DNA of 39,567 nt, taken from positions 1-39,567 of IMG/VR virus record IMGVR_UViG_3300027733_000105. The stretch is one strand, 5' to 3'. This DNA comes from a virus. The notes under the pieces are model-generated. The model did no database searches and had not been told where the DNA came from. It worked only from the letters and a program-made list of their open reading frames with translations. Position numbers and translations under genes: made by a program. Below are positions 28,940 to 37,018 of this stretch, piece by piece. Within the stretch, counting starts at the first letter, position 1. Each line of letters starts with the position of its first letter.

Positions 28940-29190
28940 CTGGCTCGCTTTATCCTTTGAATAGATCGGGTAAGTTCTTTTATCTTATCAAGATTATTTA
29001 CACCATCTTCTTCCAGAAGGGTATAAATCTTTTGATTCATTAACTGTATTGTCTGCTCAATAGTTTTCACAATCGTTTCTACCTCCTGTTCAATCTCCAA
29101 CGCTACAGCCTCTCTAATAGATTGCTCTGGATCTTTATAGAAAGATGCCTGAGCATTACAAAGGCTGCAAGGATGGAATACTTCTGACAT
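28936..29190 (-). CDS. Small coiled-coil protein with CxxC start
   Basis: The 84-aa protein begins MSEVFHPCSLCNAQASFYKD. A long coiled coil follows (about 25-75; ALEIEQEVETIVKTIEQTIQ) with a basic end. A single CxxC could pair in a dimer to bind zinc. It overlaps the next gene by 4 bp and the previous by 1 bp. Confidence 0.6.
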   Translation of the reverse strand: MSEVFHPCSLCNAQASFYKDPEQSIREAVALEIEQEVETIVKTIEQTIQLMNQKIYTLLEEDGVNNLDKIKELTRSIQRIKRAR

Positions 29191-29357
29191 TACTTCTTCT
29201 TCGCTACCTTCTTGACTGGCTTTGCATCTTCAAGTTCTTCTGCCCATAACTCAAACTGGTGCATCATAATAACCTCGTGTAGTTTTAATTTAACGTAGGT
29301 AACAAGCTGCCATACTGCTATTAGTGCAACACCGGTCCAAAATAATTCTAAGTTCAT
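29190..29357 (-). CDS. Small membrane protein
   Basis: The 55-aa frame (ATG 29357 to TAA 29190) has a transmembrane helix at about 3-22 (LELFWTGVALIAVWQLVTYV). An acidic segment and a Lys-rich tail (PVKKVAKKK) follow. It overlaps the helicase stop (ATGA) and the next start, so it is in the operon. It could tether the replication complex to the membrane, which is speculation. Confidence 0.6.
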   Translation of the reverse strand: MNLELFWTGVALIAVWQLVTYVKLKLHEVIMMHQFELWAEELEDAKPVKKVAKKK

Positions 29358-30184
29358 AACTCTCCCATCGCTGAATGTCTATAACTTCTACCTTGCGAAT
29401 CGGAATCTCCGATCTGACAAGTCGAATAGTTTACAAATAAGGAAGCGTAATCACTTCCATCAGCAGAGTGTGGTCCAAATCTGTTCTTGACTGGAGCAAC
29501 TCTTAATATAGATTCCATTGGATTAAAAGCCAACGTAACTATCAGTGAAGGTAACTGTGAGATCTTACCGTGAATAGCCCGTCTAGGTGGTGGCATATCA
29601 GACTTACCAAACTCACTTTGTTCGCTGGTGTGATGAAGCACCAGTAAGCAAGCCTCGGTAGTACGAGCAAGGTGATGGAACTCAGTCATAATTGTCCGAA
29701 GTCCAGACCACTCGTTCTCTTGTTCTGCTACCACGTTAGACAAGTTATCTACAACTATTAACTCTGGTGGCATACCGTAAAGTTCTATGTATGCCTTAAC
29801 TTCCAGCTCGATATCATCCAGACTAGGTGACGGATTAAATACCCAACGGATATTACCGAGCTGACTTAATTGATAGCGATAGAAGTTTGAAGTTAACTCC
29901 AAGTTCTGCTCTACCATCAACTGACTGTGGTTACTTAGATGTGCTGCTGATCTAATTGCAACTGTAGTTGTATCAGTATCAGCAGAAAAGAATAAGGTTG
30001 GAACTTTGGTTTTAATTGCATAGATCAAAGCGAACATAGATTTACCAGCATTTGGTTGCGCTGCAACCATACAGACCTGTCCCCTACGGAACTTGATCTG
30101 CTTGGCTGCTAGTGAGCGCCACGCATCGGGAAGAGGCACAGCTTTTGACTGCGTACCTTTCCACGCTCGCTGCAAATCAAGCAA
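29354..30184 (-). CDS. RecA-fold replicative helicase / DnaB-like ATPase
   Basis: The 276-aa protein is a RecA-type ATPase: Walker A AQPNAGKS (42-49), Walker B ELIVVDNLSN (Asp146) and a sensor-like LLVLHHTSEQ (179-188). The size fits a minimal DnaB/RepA-like helicase core without the N-terminal domain, as in many phages, and it lies near the two primase parts. It should unwind the fork or, alternatively, act as a recombinase-type ATPase. The start is TTG at 30184 with GGAGGG 5 bases upstream, overlapping the WhiB gene by 8 bp. Confidence 0.8.
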   Translation of the reverse strand: MLDLQRAWKGTQSKAVPLPDAWRSLAAKQIKFRRGQVCMVAAQPNAGKSMFALIYAIKTKVPTLFFSADTDTTTVAIRSAAHLSNHSQLMVEQNLELTSNFYRYQLSQLGNIRWVFNPSPSLDDIELEVKAYIELYGMPPELIVVDNLSNVVAEQENEWSGLRTIMTEFHHLARTTEACLLVLHHTSEQSEFGKSDMPPPRRAIHGKISQLPSLIVTLAFNPMESILRVAPVKNRFGPHSADGSDYASLFVNYSTCQIGDSDSQGRSYRHSAMGEL

Positions 30185-30458
30185 ATTTACCCTCCAACGA
30201 CTTAAACTTTATCCCTGTTTTCTTACGTATCATACTTCGTTCATACTCTGTAGCCCCACCCCAGATACCAAAGGATTCGTGCCTTACTCCCCAGTCCAAA
30301 CAATCTTTCTGGAACGGACAGTTACCACATACTTTTTTAACAGTTGCCAATTGTCTAAATCCGTACTTGGTTGTCGCACCAACTGTTTGATCTGCGTAGA
30401 AAACATCCGTACCCATTTCTCTACAGGGTGGGTTTTCAAATTCCCAAGGTGGCAACAT
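30177..30458 (-). CDS. WhiB-family Fe-S transcription regulator
   Basis: The 93-aa protein has the four Fe-S ligands of WhiB proteins: Cys12, and Cys44, Cys47, Cys53 in VCGNCPFQKDC. The turn FGIWGG (63-68) follows, then a basic tail (MIRKKTGIKFKSLEGK). WhiB proteins bind the primary sigma factor and DNA and occur only in actinobacteria and their phages, where they can block host WhiB2 and superinfection (as with WhiB of TM4). It is cotranscribed with the helicase. This gene is the strongest host marker in the window. Confidence 0.92.
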   Translation of the reverse strand: MLPPWEFENPPCREMGTDVFYADQTVGATTKYGFRQLATVKKVCGNCPFQKDCLDWGVRHESFGIWGGATEYERSMIRKKTGIKFKSLEGKFA

Positions 30459-30469
30459 ATTTACCCTGA

Positions 30470-30847
30470 CTACAGGTAAATGTTTTTACATTTGTCCGTT
30501 GACTCTTTAGGAGCCGCGCACATATAACCTCTCCAAGGTCCCTTATTTCCTACACCTTCACGATAAGTCATTCCTCCGTGACGGCAATCTGGTGCATTAG
30601 CAGCAGCACTAGCAGAAGCTACTGACAGTGCTGATGCTGGTGCTGTAGGTGCTATTGATGATGCTGGTCTAAGTGATGCCACTCCACGTAATGATTGTGA
30701 TGTTGACATAATTAGAGTAGCAAGATCTTGAATGGTAGTTAGATGTTGTTCAAGTTCTGCTTGATTAGCAGCATAGATATTTATCATATCTCCATCTTTT
30801 TCCCACTTAAAGTTAATCTGTAACTTTGTGCTTGGATCACTCGCCAT
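30470..30847 (-). CDS. Conserved actinophage protein with Cys/His C-terminus
   Basis: The 125-aa protein (MASDPSTKLQINFKWEKDGD) has a beta-type N-terminal part, a helix with LTTIQDLATLIM, and an Ala/Ser/Pro linker (about 60-88). Its C-terminus CRHGGMTYREG, then PWRGYMCAAPKESTDKC has three Cys and one His spaced for a zinc site. The pattern is frequent next to Cas4-like nucleases in actinophages. It may bind single-stranded DNA, but I cannot show it. Confidence 0.65.
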   Translation of the reverse strand: MASDPSTKLQINFKWEKDGDMINIYAANQAELEQHLTTIQDLATLIMSTSQSLRGVASLRPASSIAPTAPASALSVASASAAANAPDCRHGGMTYREGVGNKGPWRGYMCAAPKESTDKCKNIYL

Positions 30848-31811
30848 CTAAATCATTTCCTCCCGTTTGTTTAACCGACTTGACTTCAAGCCGGAGACTT
30901 TCTTTACCTGTCTTTGTTGGTAGAAAACCAAGTAACTTTTCTACTTCATCAGAATCCACTGTACGCCTTCCGGCGATTGGTGTCCAGATAACTTGAATAC
31001 CATCATCTGTAACTCCAGTGTGGCCTTCTAACAGAACCTTAATCTCATCCTTAACCTTAGTCAACTCTTTTATCTTTTGATCTGTATCAAGGTATTGAAC
31101 TGCTGCATTACTAACGCTGTACTCAGCTAAGCGCACCATAGGTGCTTCATCTTTTTTTATACCGGTACAACCAACCTCACCAGATTCATCATAGAACTTA
31201 CAGTAGAACCGGCAGTAAGAAACTGCATCCTTCTCTGGTGCTGGAACTGTATCTGTTGCTTTGATTTCATCCAACCAGGCAAGTGCTTCTAGCGCGATTA
31301 ATTCGTTATATGGTTCTGAGTACATAATTACATCGCGCTCATCACCATCACGGGAGATAGCCACCAGTGCTACTGTGTCAACAGGATTACCTGCACCGTG
31401 TTTCATCAGGTATCCGTATGTCTGGACTTGCCAGATCTGTTGCTTGCTTGGGAAGTATCCTAGTGTCTTGGACTTTACTGTCTTCCAATCCACAATCATC
31501 TTTTCTTCAGGTATGTAGCAGTCAACGTGCGCTTTCATACCATTGAAAGCTACCTCAGTTTCAAGCCAAAACTTTATACCCTGCGGATCTGCCTTACTTA
31601 AAGCTGCTTCTATCTCAGTGTGGATAGCAGTACCCATAATCGCTGCGAGTTTAAGGTCATTGGTGTTAGTTTCAGGTTGTGAATTTAACCGATAGAATAC
31701 TTTTCTACGGCACGAACCTAACTCCGATGGACCGATCTCTGGTTGTAGTGATCTGGCGCGACCGGAATCTTTGTTCCGTAGCGCCGTGATTAGCTCATCT
31801 ATTACATTCAT
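30837..31811 (-). CDS. Cas4/RecB-like exonuclease with Fe-S cysteines
   Basis: I place the start at ATG 31811 (MNVIDELITALRNKDSGRAR, 324 aa) because AGGAGG stands just before it; an upstream start at 31871 lacks a site. The PD-(D/E)XK core is visible: GTAIH (His64), HVDCY (Asp97), VDWKT (Asp108, Lys110) and QVQTYGYL (about 128-135). Cys34 together with Cys200, Cys204 and Cys215 fits the Fe-S cluster of Cas4/AddB nucleases. It should process DNA ends for recombination-linked replication. It is the first gene of the leftward replication unit. Confidence 0.8.
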   Translation of the reverse strand: MNVIDELITALRNKDSGRARSLQPEIGPSELGSCRRKVFYRLNSQPETNTNDLKLAAIMGTAIHTEIEAALSKADPQGIKFWLETEVAFNGMKAHVDCYIPEEKMIVDWKTVKSKTLGYFPSKQQIWQVQTYGYLMKHGAGNPVDTVALVAISRDGDERDVIMYSEPYNELIALEALAWLDEIKATDTVPAPEKDAVSYCRFYCKFYDESGEVGCTGIKKDEAPMVRLAEYSVSNAAVQYLDTDQKIKELTKVKDEIKVLLEGHTGVTDDGIQVIWTPIAGRRTVDSDEVEKLLGFLPTKTGKESLRLEVKSVKQTGGNDLDGE

Positions 31812-32033
31812 TGTTCCTCCTAAGAGCGAGTGTACTCCCACCAGAGAAGTAATCCAAAGATTGTGTGTCACCCTCGGCGTGTCGCTTCGGAGAATGTGTG
31901 TACAATACGAGCCATAGGCGAGTTACAGTACAGGGGTGGCTTGAGGCCACCCATACGGTACCGTCTAGAATGGCCTAAATCGCCCTGCTTTAAGGCGTGT
32001 CGGGCCGTTTTCTCAACGAGGTAGGGTGATTGT
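31812..32033. other. Divergent gap of 222 bp
   Basis: The gap lies between the leftward nuclease gene and the rightward 32034 gene. It holds a hairpin (GGGTGGC and GCCACCC around TTGAG, about 31935-31953), a palindrome ACGGTACCGT and a candidate rightward promoter. A leftward promoter for the replication unit is expected here, but I found no convincing hexamer pair. TTGAGA near 32017 followed after 17 bp by TTAAAG is the best leftward candidate and is weak. Confidence 0.45.
31941..31971 (+). promoter_or_regulatory. Possible promoter of the isolated zinc-ribbon gene
   Basis: TTGAGG (31941-31946), 19 bp, TAGAAT (31966-31971), 62 bp before the ATG at 32034. The -10 is good; the spacing is long. 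It differs from the P1-P3 type. Confidence 0.35.
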
Positions 32034-32258
32034 ATGGGTAAGGATATTTGGGAGGCTCACCTCCCTGATAAACGGGGAATTGATCTCCGAGGTACTCCTA
32101 CTCATAAATGCGTATGTGGTAATGGACTTTTTGTAATGATCGGTGCTTTCGAGGATAGTGAATTAGCCTTCTATTTCCTTGATGCCGAGTGCCTTAACTG
32201 TGGGAATCTGGTGACTCTACCTACTCCAGTGGACTATGACCAGGACTCACTAATTTAA
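32034..32258 (+). CDS. Isolated zinc-ribbon protein
   Basis: The 74-aa protein (MGKDIWEAHLPDKRGIDLRG) has CVCGNGLFVMIGAFEDSELA, then FYFLDAECLNCGN, a CxC plus CxxC zinc ribbon. The form is common in actinophages and followed by a PTPxDY-type end (TLPTPVDYDQ). It is the only rightward gene between two leftward units and is closed by its own hairpin, so it looks like an independently expressed cassette. Function unknown. Confidence 0.75.
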   Translation: MGKDIWEAHLPDKRGIDLRGTPTHKCVCGNGLFVMIGAFEDSELAFYFLDAECLNCGNLVTLPTPVDYDQDSLI

Positions 32259-32263
32259 GGCAT

Positions 32264-32300
32264 AAAAAAAGAGGGCCGCCCCTTACGGGAACGGCCCTTT
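32264..32300 (-). terminator. Terminator of the late unit
   Basis: AGGGCCG (32272-32278) pairs with CGGCCCT (32292-32298), with inner pairing of CCC and GGG. On the minus strand the stem is followed by TCTTTTTTT, a strong left-facing terminator 16 bp beyond the holin stop. On the plus strand the follow-up is only TTT, so it may also slow transcription of the 32034 gene. Confidence 0.85.
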
Positions 32301-32315
32301 GCCTCGCAGTAAAAC

Positions 32316-32510
32316 TTATACTTTGCTGTAGTGCTTAGCTTTCTTGTCTAATGCCTTCATTCCTGGACCAGCAAATGAAGATAAAAATACAGTGGCATAT
32401 GCCTTTGGATCTGTAATTCCAGCCATATACAAAGCAATACAAGATGCTACGCCAGCCCGTAGGTAGGACATCAACATAGCCTGCGCTTTGTCTTTAGTAA
32501 CTTGAGTCAT
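32316..32510 (-). CDS. Putative holin
   Basis: The 64-aa protein (MTQVTKDKAQAMLMSYLRAG) has a hydrophobic helix at about 13-34 (LMSYLRAGVASCIALYMAGI) and a second weak one at 38-52, with a basic tail. The pattern SYLRxxVAxxxALYxAGxTDPKA is familiar from small holin-like proteins of aquatic phages. Holins open the inner membrane for the endolysin, whose gene lies just upstream. It is the last gene of the late unit. Confidence 0.65.
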   Translation of the reverse strand: MTQVTKDKAQAMLMSYLRAGVASCIALYMAGITDPKAYATVFLSSFAGPGMKALDKKAKHYSKV

Positions 32511-32512
32511 TA

Positions 32513-32956
32513 TTAGCCTTCCTTTTTAGGTAAAGGTTTTACCTTAGCCTTTACTTTATTTATTACCTTCGCCTTACCAAGCCAAGGAAACCAAGGAGAT
32601 GTATCTGTACCAGCGGTATCTTTGATTGATATGTGAAGATGTACTGGATGTGCGTAACCGTCAAAGTCACGATCACCCTTTTCCTTGGACCAGATGCGAC
32701 CTTGGAAAATCAAGTACTTGACCCTTGGGTCACTCTGTAATTCTACAAATGCTTGCTTGCAATCAATACCATCTTTAGGATCGTGGGTTAGATCGCAGGC
32801 ATAGCCTGAGTTATGATCTGAGTTAGGATTTTTGGATAAATGGGCCTTGCTTGGCAGCAAACCATCTGATGCCTTCTTGCGCTTTGGTTTCAATGCTGTC
32901 GCTTGACGAAGTACAGCTATCGCTGCTGGTTGTGCTGCTCTTGCTAGTGGTATCAT
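32513..32956 (-). CDS. Endolysin, M15-type peptidase
   Basis: The 147-aa protein carries SDHNSGYACDLTHDP with His48 and Asp55 and, later, HPVHLHISI with His106. This is the HxxxxxxD ... HxH zinc-peptidase signature of the M15/VanY family (D-Ala-D-Ala or L-Ala-D-Glu cleavage). The N-terminus lacks a signal peptide, so it needs the neighbouring holin. The C-terminal Lys-rich tail (AKVINKVKAKVKPLPKKEG) may bind the wall or nucleic acid. ATG with GGAG site. It complements the lysozyme-like protein at 24000. Confidence 0.8.
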   Translation of the reverse strand: MIPLARAAQPAAIAVLRQATALKPKRKKASDGLLPSKAHLSKNPNSDHNSGYACDLTHDPKDGIDCKQAFVELQSDPRVKYLIFQGRIWSKEKGDRDFDGYAHPVHLHISIKDTAGTDTSPWFPWLGKAKVINKVKAKVKPLPKKEG

Positions 32957-33171
32957 TTTTTCTCCAGTAGTAATCGGTAGATGTCATCAACTCTGTTCTC
33001 TAATCTTTCTAATCTGGCTGTGTTTTTTGTAACGGAGTCCTTCATACTTGACCCGCCATTGGGACGAAGTTCCATTAGGAAAGATTTTACCATCCATCGG
33101 ATTCCCATACTTACGGTAGCCAGTACACCTAAAAGTCCAGATACAAACATTACCCAGTCAGTAGCGCTCAT
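32953..33171 (-). CDS. Membrane protein with coiled coil (lysis-associated)
   Basis: The 72-aa protein has one transmembrane helix (about 6-26, WVMFVSGLLGVLATVSMGIR) and then a coiled coil (about 45-70; NTARLERLENRVDDIYRLLL). The design is typical of phage spanin or holin-accessory proteins encoded before the endolysin. It overlaps the endolysin ATG by 4 bp and the upstream gene by 1 bp. Confidence 0.65.
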   Translation of the reverse strand: MSATDWVMFVSGLLGVLATVSMGIRWMVKSFLMELRPNGGSSMKDSVTKNTARLERLENRVDDIYRLLLEKK

Positions 33172-35093
33172 CAGACTGTTCTAACTGTTACTAATAAAAT
33201 ACCGCCAAATCCACTAAATCTTTTATCCGTTGGAGTTTTATTCATAAAGTCCATCTCTTCAATCAATCCGATGTAAACTTCTCCGGTACGGAAATCCTCA
33301 ACTCTTACTGTATTGCCTTGGCTTTCCAAGGTCTCTATGTCGTACAGTCTGTCGTAGGCTCTTCCGTCATAACCAACCTCATTACCAAAGGCATCTGATT
33401 CGTGGTCATAACAGGCTAAAGGGTATTGAATTAAGCGCTGGCGTGGTACGCCAGGTAATGATTTAAGTTGATAGCCAGTAAGTAAAGGTCCTAGTAAGGT
33501 GTTAGTGCTTGATCTACTTATCGTAAACTTAAAGCCTAGATACTGTTGACCACCGGCAGGGTATGGAATACCTATCTCGCTTACACCAGATCCCTGTGCA
33601 AAGGAACCAATATTGTATTCAACACCAGCACTATCAACGGAGTTGATCTGAAAAGCACCATTTGTATTATCAATCTTAGGTAACAGCAACTTGAATATCT
33701 TATTTTCTAATGTGTTATATCTGATGTAACCAGTTTGTAAATAGCCACTAGCTACCAATGATGTTGTTGATTCAGCCCAGACATTATTACCTGTAGTAAA
33801 TGCTATACGATCTGAGTTGCCAAAAAAAGCAATTTGAGTAGCAGCAGCACTAACACCGGTAGCAATCAAGTCCCAAGCATAAGGAAATACTATTGCATTA
33901 CCAATAACTGTGGATAAATCTATGCGAAGCAACCCTGCTTCGCCATCTACTGTAGTAGTTACATAAGCAAAACGATCAGCAAAAGAAACATCATTACAAG
34001 CAGCATCGCTGTAAAGTAATGGACCGTAGGAGATATCTCCCTCTGCGGATACCACACCTACTCGCACTCCCTTGCTAGTAGCAAGGACTGCATAAGTTCC
34101 AAGGTAAACATCAAAGCCGTTAATACGTTCACCTGCTGGTAGATCTACAGTAACTGTAGGTGTTCTAAGGGTTGGAAATCCAAGTGTGTTGGCTACGGCT
34201 GTATCTAAAGTAATCTTAAAGATGGAACTTGAGGTTCCATTAGGATCATATCCTGCTACATAGATAGCAACCGGTCCCTCAGCGATAGCAGACCATACCC
34301 AAGATGTGTTTGGATGAGTGTATAAAGCGGTAGGTAATGCGGCAGAACCCGAAGCATTAGCATTTAATTCGTACAATATATTTTGTCTGGCTAAGAATAA
34401 ACGTTGTTTAACATAACGCATAGTAGCTCTGGTTGTAGAAGGAGCATCGTAGATCTCAGAATCTGTTGGGCTTGCTCCTACTAAACCTCTATGTACTTTT
34501 GTACCGTTAATAAAGTAATAGTTAGATCCATCATTAGTAAGTGAAAAAATGGTTGATGGTGTACCAGCTTGGGCAATAGTAGAAGAAACAGCAGCAGAGG
34601 TGATCTTCTTTAATGCAGTTCCATCTGTGATGTAGATACAGTCATTAGTGCCATCATTGACACCAATCAATTGACCTGCCGCAGCACCACTATAAAATAC
34701 TGCTGTGTCATTAAGAAGGGTTGCTTGACCCTTTGTCCATACATCTAAACCTTTAGACTCAGTAAATTGGAATCGCAAAGATTCATCCTGAGCTGGCTCA
34801 AAATACTTAATCCCCGCTCCTAAATGGAACGAGGATTGGGATCTAAACCACCAGCCAGTGAGCGACTGCTCACCCGCTTCTCGCGTTTGATCGTATTGTT
34901 GTTTCTGATACTTAGCAGTTACTCTGCGGTAAGGAGTCTCATCACTGGTACTCATAAAAAATGGCAGAGTGTTAATTGCTACATCGTAACCAAAGTCAGA
35001 AGGTAAGTATGAGACAGATGATGAAGGATTTGACAATGGAAAAGCAATATCGCGGTAGGCACCACTTTCAGTAATATCATTACCGTAAGCCAT
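33171..35093 (-). CDS. Tail tubular / nozzle-type protein (B-like)
   Basis: The 640-aa protein starts MAYGNDITESGAYRDIAFPL. It is beta-rich, with repeating segments suggestive of a beta-propeller (LFLARQNILYELNANASGS, SVTVDLPAGERINGFDVYLG). The passage LRFQFTESKGLDVWTKGQAT (near 105-124) is found in minor tail proteins of aquatic podo- and siphophages. Size, propeller character and position downstream of the A-like gene support an analogy to T7 gp12 (nozzle). This is inferred from architecture. Confidence 0.6.
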   Translation of the reverse strand: MAYGNDITESGAYRDIAFPLSNPSSSVSYLPSDFGYDVAINTLPFFMSTSDETPYRRVTAKYQKQQYDQTREAGEQSLTGWWFRSQSSFHLGAGIKYFEPAQDESLRFQFTESKGLDVWTKGQATLLNDTAVFYSGAAAGQLIGVNDGTNDCIYITDGTALKKITSAAVSSTIAQAGTPSTIFSLTNDGSNYYFINGTKVHRGLVGASPTDSEIYDAPSTTRATMRYVKQRLFLARQNILYELNANASGSAALPTALYTHPNTSWVWSAIAEGPVAIYVAGYDPNGTSSSIFKITLDTAVANTLGFPTLRTPTVTVDLPAGERINGFDVYLGTYAVLATSKGVRVGVVSAEGDISYGPLLYSDAACNDVSFADRFAYVTTTVDGEAGLLRIDLSTVIGNAIVFPYAWDLIATGVSAAATQIAFFGNSDRIAFTTGNNVWAESTTSLVASGYLQTGYIRYNTLENKIFKLLLPKIDNTNGAFQINSVDSAGVEYNIGSFAQGSGVSEIGIPYPAGGQQYLGFKFTISRSSTNTLLGPLLTGYQLKSLPGVPRQRLIQYPLACYDHESDAFGNEVGYDGRAYDRLYDIETLESQGNTVRVEDFRTGEVYIGLIEEMDFMNKTPTDKRFSGFGGILLVTVRTV

Positions 35094-35190
35094 TGTTCTC
35101 CTTTGATTTCATCTGTTCATCTAATGGGTCAGACCTATACTCCCAAGTAGGGATATCTTCTGTTGTGCAATTACCTGTCAGTAAAGACAT
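35080..35190 (-). CDS. Tiny protein between fibre and tail genes
   Basis: A 36-aa frame (MSLLTGNCTTEDIPTWEYRS) from ATG 35190 to TAA 35080, overlapping the next gene's start by 14 bp and preceded by AAAGG. It fills an otherwise empty 100-bp gap. Acidic with one Cys. No family recognised; existence is supported by the ribosome site and packing only. Confidence 0.45.
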   Translation of the reverse strand: MSLLTGNCTTEDIPTWEYRSDPLDEQMKSKENNGLR

Positions 35191-35192
35191 TA

Positions 35193-35217
35193 CCTTTACG
35201 CAAACTTTGTTTGTGAT
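35193..35217. repeat. 25-bp repeat, copy 2 (shared fibre C-terminus)
   Basis: Identical to 156-180. It marks the end of the paralogous C-terminal domains of the two fibre genes. Confidence 0.85.
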
Positions 35218-36113
35218 GCAAGAACAGAGTATGTAGGAGTACCGGATAGTTTTGTAATGTTGTATGTGTAAACATCTACTGAAGAAGCGTTACCCGCTAT
35301 TGGTGCTGTGCCACCCTGCCATTTAGTAGTAACACCAGTAGTAGTACCATCAATTTGTACCGCAGTATTGTAGTAAGCAGTTGCTCCGTTGGTTACTGAG
35401 AATACAACAGTTACTGAATTGTTGGTACTCATAAGAGATGCAAGAGTGGTGCTTGCATCCCCCCGAACGTTTACTACAAAGTTTCCGCTTGCATTTGTGG
35501 TGTAATAAAGAACTGCTTGTGTTTTGTAATCATAATTGACAGTACCGGTAGCTGCTGTTGCAGATATTGTGTTAATCTCCTGTGGAGATTTTAAGGTTGC
35601 ATAATTGCTATTTGGAGAAGTAAGGGTTTTGTTTGTAAGGGTATCTGTTGTAGCCTTACCGACAAGAGTGTCAGTTGAGGTAGGTAATGTAAGAGTTCCA
35701 GTGTTGGTAATTGTTGATATCACAGGTGCTGTAGAAAATGTCTTAGCGCCAGTAATTGTCTGTGAACCAGAGGTTGTTACAGCGATAACTACTGTATCTT
35801 CAAAGTGTTGGGCATCATTACCAGTAAATACGTGCTGAACGGTTGCTCCAGCATTATGTGCGATACCAGCAGTACCAGCTCGCGCTCTTGTAATAGTAAG
35901 AGTATCGCTAGATACGGAAGTTACATAAACAATTTCTTCACTGGAAGTATCTGGATCAATAGCCAAAGCAAAGGTATCACCTGTTGTTAAAGTTATACCG
36001 CCCATTAAGGTAGTGCCAGTGCCAGAGGCAACTGTCATAGAAGTTACACTAGAGTTTATGGAACTCGCTAATGTAGTATCAATAGAGATTGTCGAGTATT
36101 GTCTGGATGCCAT
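35196..36113 (-). CDS. Tail fibre protein 2
   Basis: The 305-aa protein has an N-terminal beta region (VTSMTVASGTGTTLMGGITL, then SSDTLTITRARAGTAGIAHN) of the kind used in phage fibre heads. A fibre repeat zone follows (TITGAKTFSTAPVISTITNT, TLTNKTLTSPNS). The C-terminal 110 residues are shared with the protein at 159-1010, including KWQGGTAP and SQTKFA. The shared end may be a receptor-binding or trimerisation tip. Late unit position between the A-like and B-like tail genes. Confidence 0.78.
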   Translation of the reverse strand: MASRQYSTISIDTTLASSINSSVTSMTVASGTGTTLMGGITLTTGDTFALAIDPDTSSEEIVYVTSVSSDTLTITRARAGTAGIAHNAGATVQHVFTGNDAQHFEDTVVIAVTTSGSQTITGAKTFSTAPVISTITNTGTLTLPTSTDTLVGKATTDTLTNKTLTSPNSNYATLKSPQEINTISATAATGTVNYDYKTQAVLYYTTNASGNFVVNVRGDASTTLASLMSTNNSVTVVFSVTNGATAYYNTAVQIDGTTTGVTTKWQGGTAPIAGNASSVDVYTYNITKLSGTPTYSVLASQTKFA

Positions 36114-36119
36114 TTCTAC

Positions 36120-37016
36120 CTACTTTGTATAGTGAAGACGGATTGGGTATTTGTCTTGTAACTTTAATGCTTCCTCGTTTAAGCGGTTTTGGTAAACCGC
36201 ATAGATATAACGAGATGATGAGGTTCCAGCAGTTGAAGGGATCTTGCTATCTTGAGAATCTGCTTCCGCAGAAGTAAGATTGATGCGACCTGAATCAATA
36301 TATGAAAGCAACTTATAGGCTGCGCCTAAAGTAATAACATCTCTACAGGTTTCGGGCAATCCTGAAACATCTGTAAAATCATCAGTAGATGAATCTAAAT
36401 TGGTAGGTGTAGTTGTGTAGTAAACTTGGACTGTGCGTCCTGGTTGGATATTCTCATAGATATTTACAGTGTTCTGTGTATTAAAGGTAGAGATATTAGC
36501 CATCGGATCTATTCGCCATTTGTTAACTGGTAGCCACTCTTGGCTAGAACCTGTGGTTTGCCAAGAGATATAAAGGATTGATTGTAAATCATCAGGTAAC
36601 GGATAGGTAGTTTGTGCTGCGTTAAAGGTAAAGGTAGTAGATGTTACTGCCCAGAGTTTAGGATAGACACTGTTGATAGTGTCATTGATAGCCTGTTTAA
36701 CCATCATTCTAGGAAAGGTAGGGCTTAGAGTTATCTGTGCATACTGTGCGTGTGGTGCAGGTGTGGAGTTTTGAAAGCCACGACCAAAGCCTGGAGCAGC
36801 GTTTAATGTGTTAGTTGCTTTAGCAAAATTGTCAATCCAGATGAGTTCATCATCAATCTCAATAATACCTTTTGCTAAGTTAGATGAAGAGCCAACCTGA
36901 ATAGCGGTATCAGTGGTGGTGATAGCAGCGTTTAGATAAGTAATACGATCTTGACGCAGAGTGTAGCCTGCTAGGTTTGATCGTACCTCATCTATCATAT
37001 CCGATAGTGTTGCCAT
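36120..37016 (-). CDS. Tail tubular / head-to-tail adaptor-type protein (A-like)
   Basis: The 298-aa protein starts MATLSDMIDEVRSNLAGYTL and contains RMMVKQAINDTINSVYPKLW (about 102-121), YPLPDDLQSILYISW and ETCRDVITLGAAYKLLSYID (about 222-241). The helical core with a strand insertion is characteristic of tail tubular A (gp11-like) or gatekeeper proteins that close the portal. A beta module (TDTAIQVGSSSNLAKGIIEI) is inserted at 35-55. Family assignment is moderate. Confidence 0.65.
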   Translation of the reverse strand: MATLSDMIDEVRSNLAGYTLRQDRITYLNAAITTTDTAIQVGSSSNLAKGIIEIDDELIWIDNFAKATNTLNAAPGFGRGFQNSTPAPHAQYAQITLSPTFPRMMVKQAINDTINSVYPKLWAVTSTTFTFNAAQTTYPLPDDLQSILYISWQTTGSSQEWLPVNKWRIDPMANISTFNTQNTVNIYENIQPGRTVQVYYTTTPTNLDSSTDDFTDVSGLPETCRDVITLGAAYKLLSYIDSGRINLTSAEADSQDSKIPSTAGTSSSRYIYAVYQNRLNEEALKLQDKYPIRLHYTK

Positions 37017-37018
37017 TG

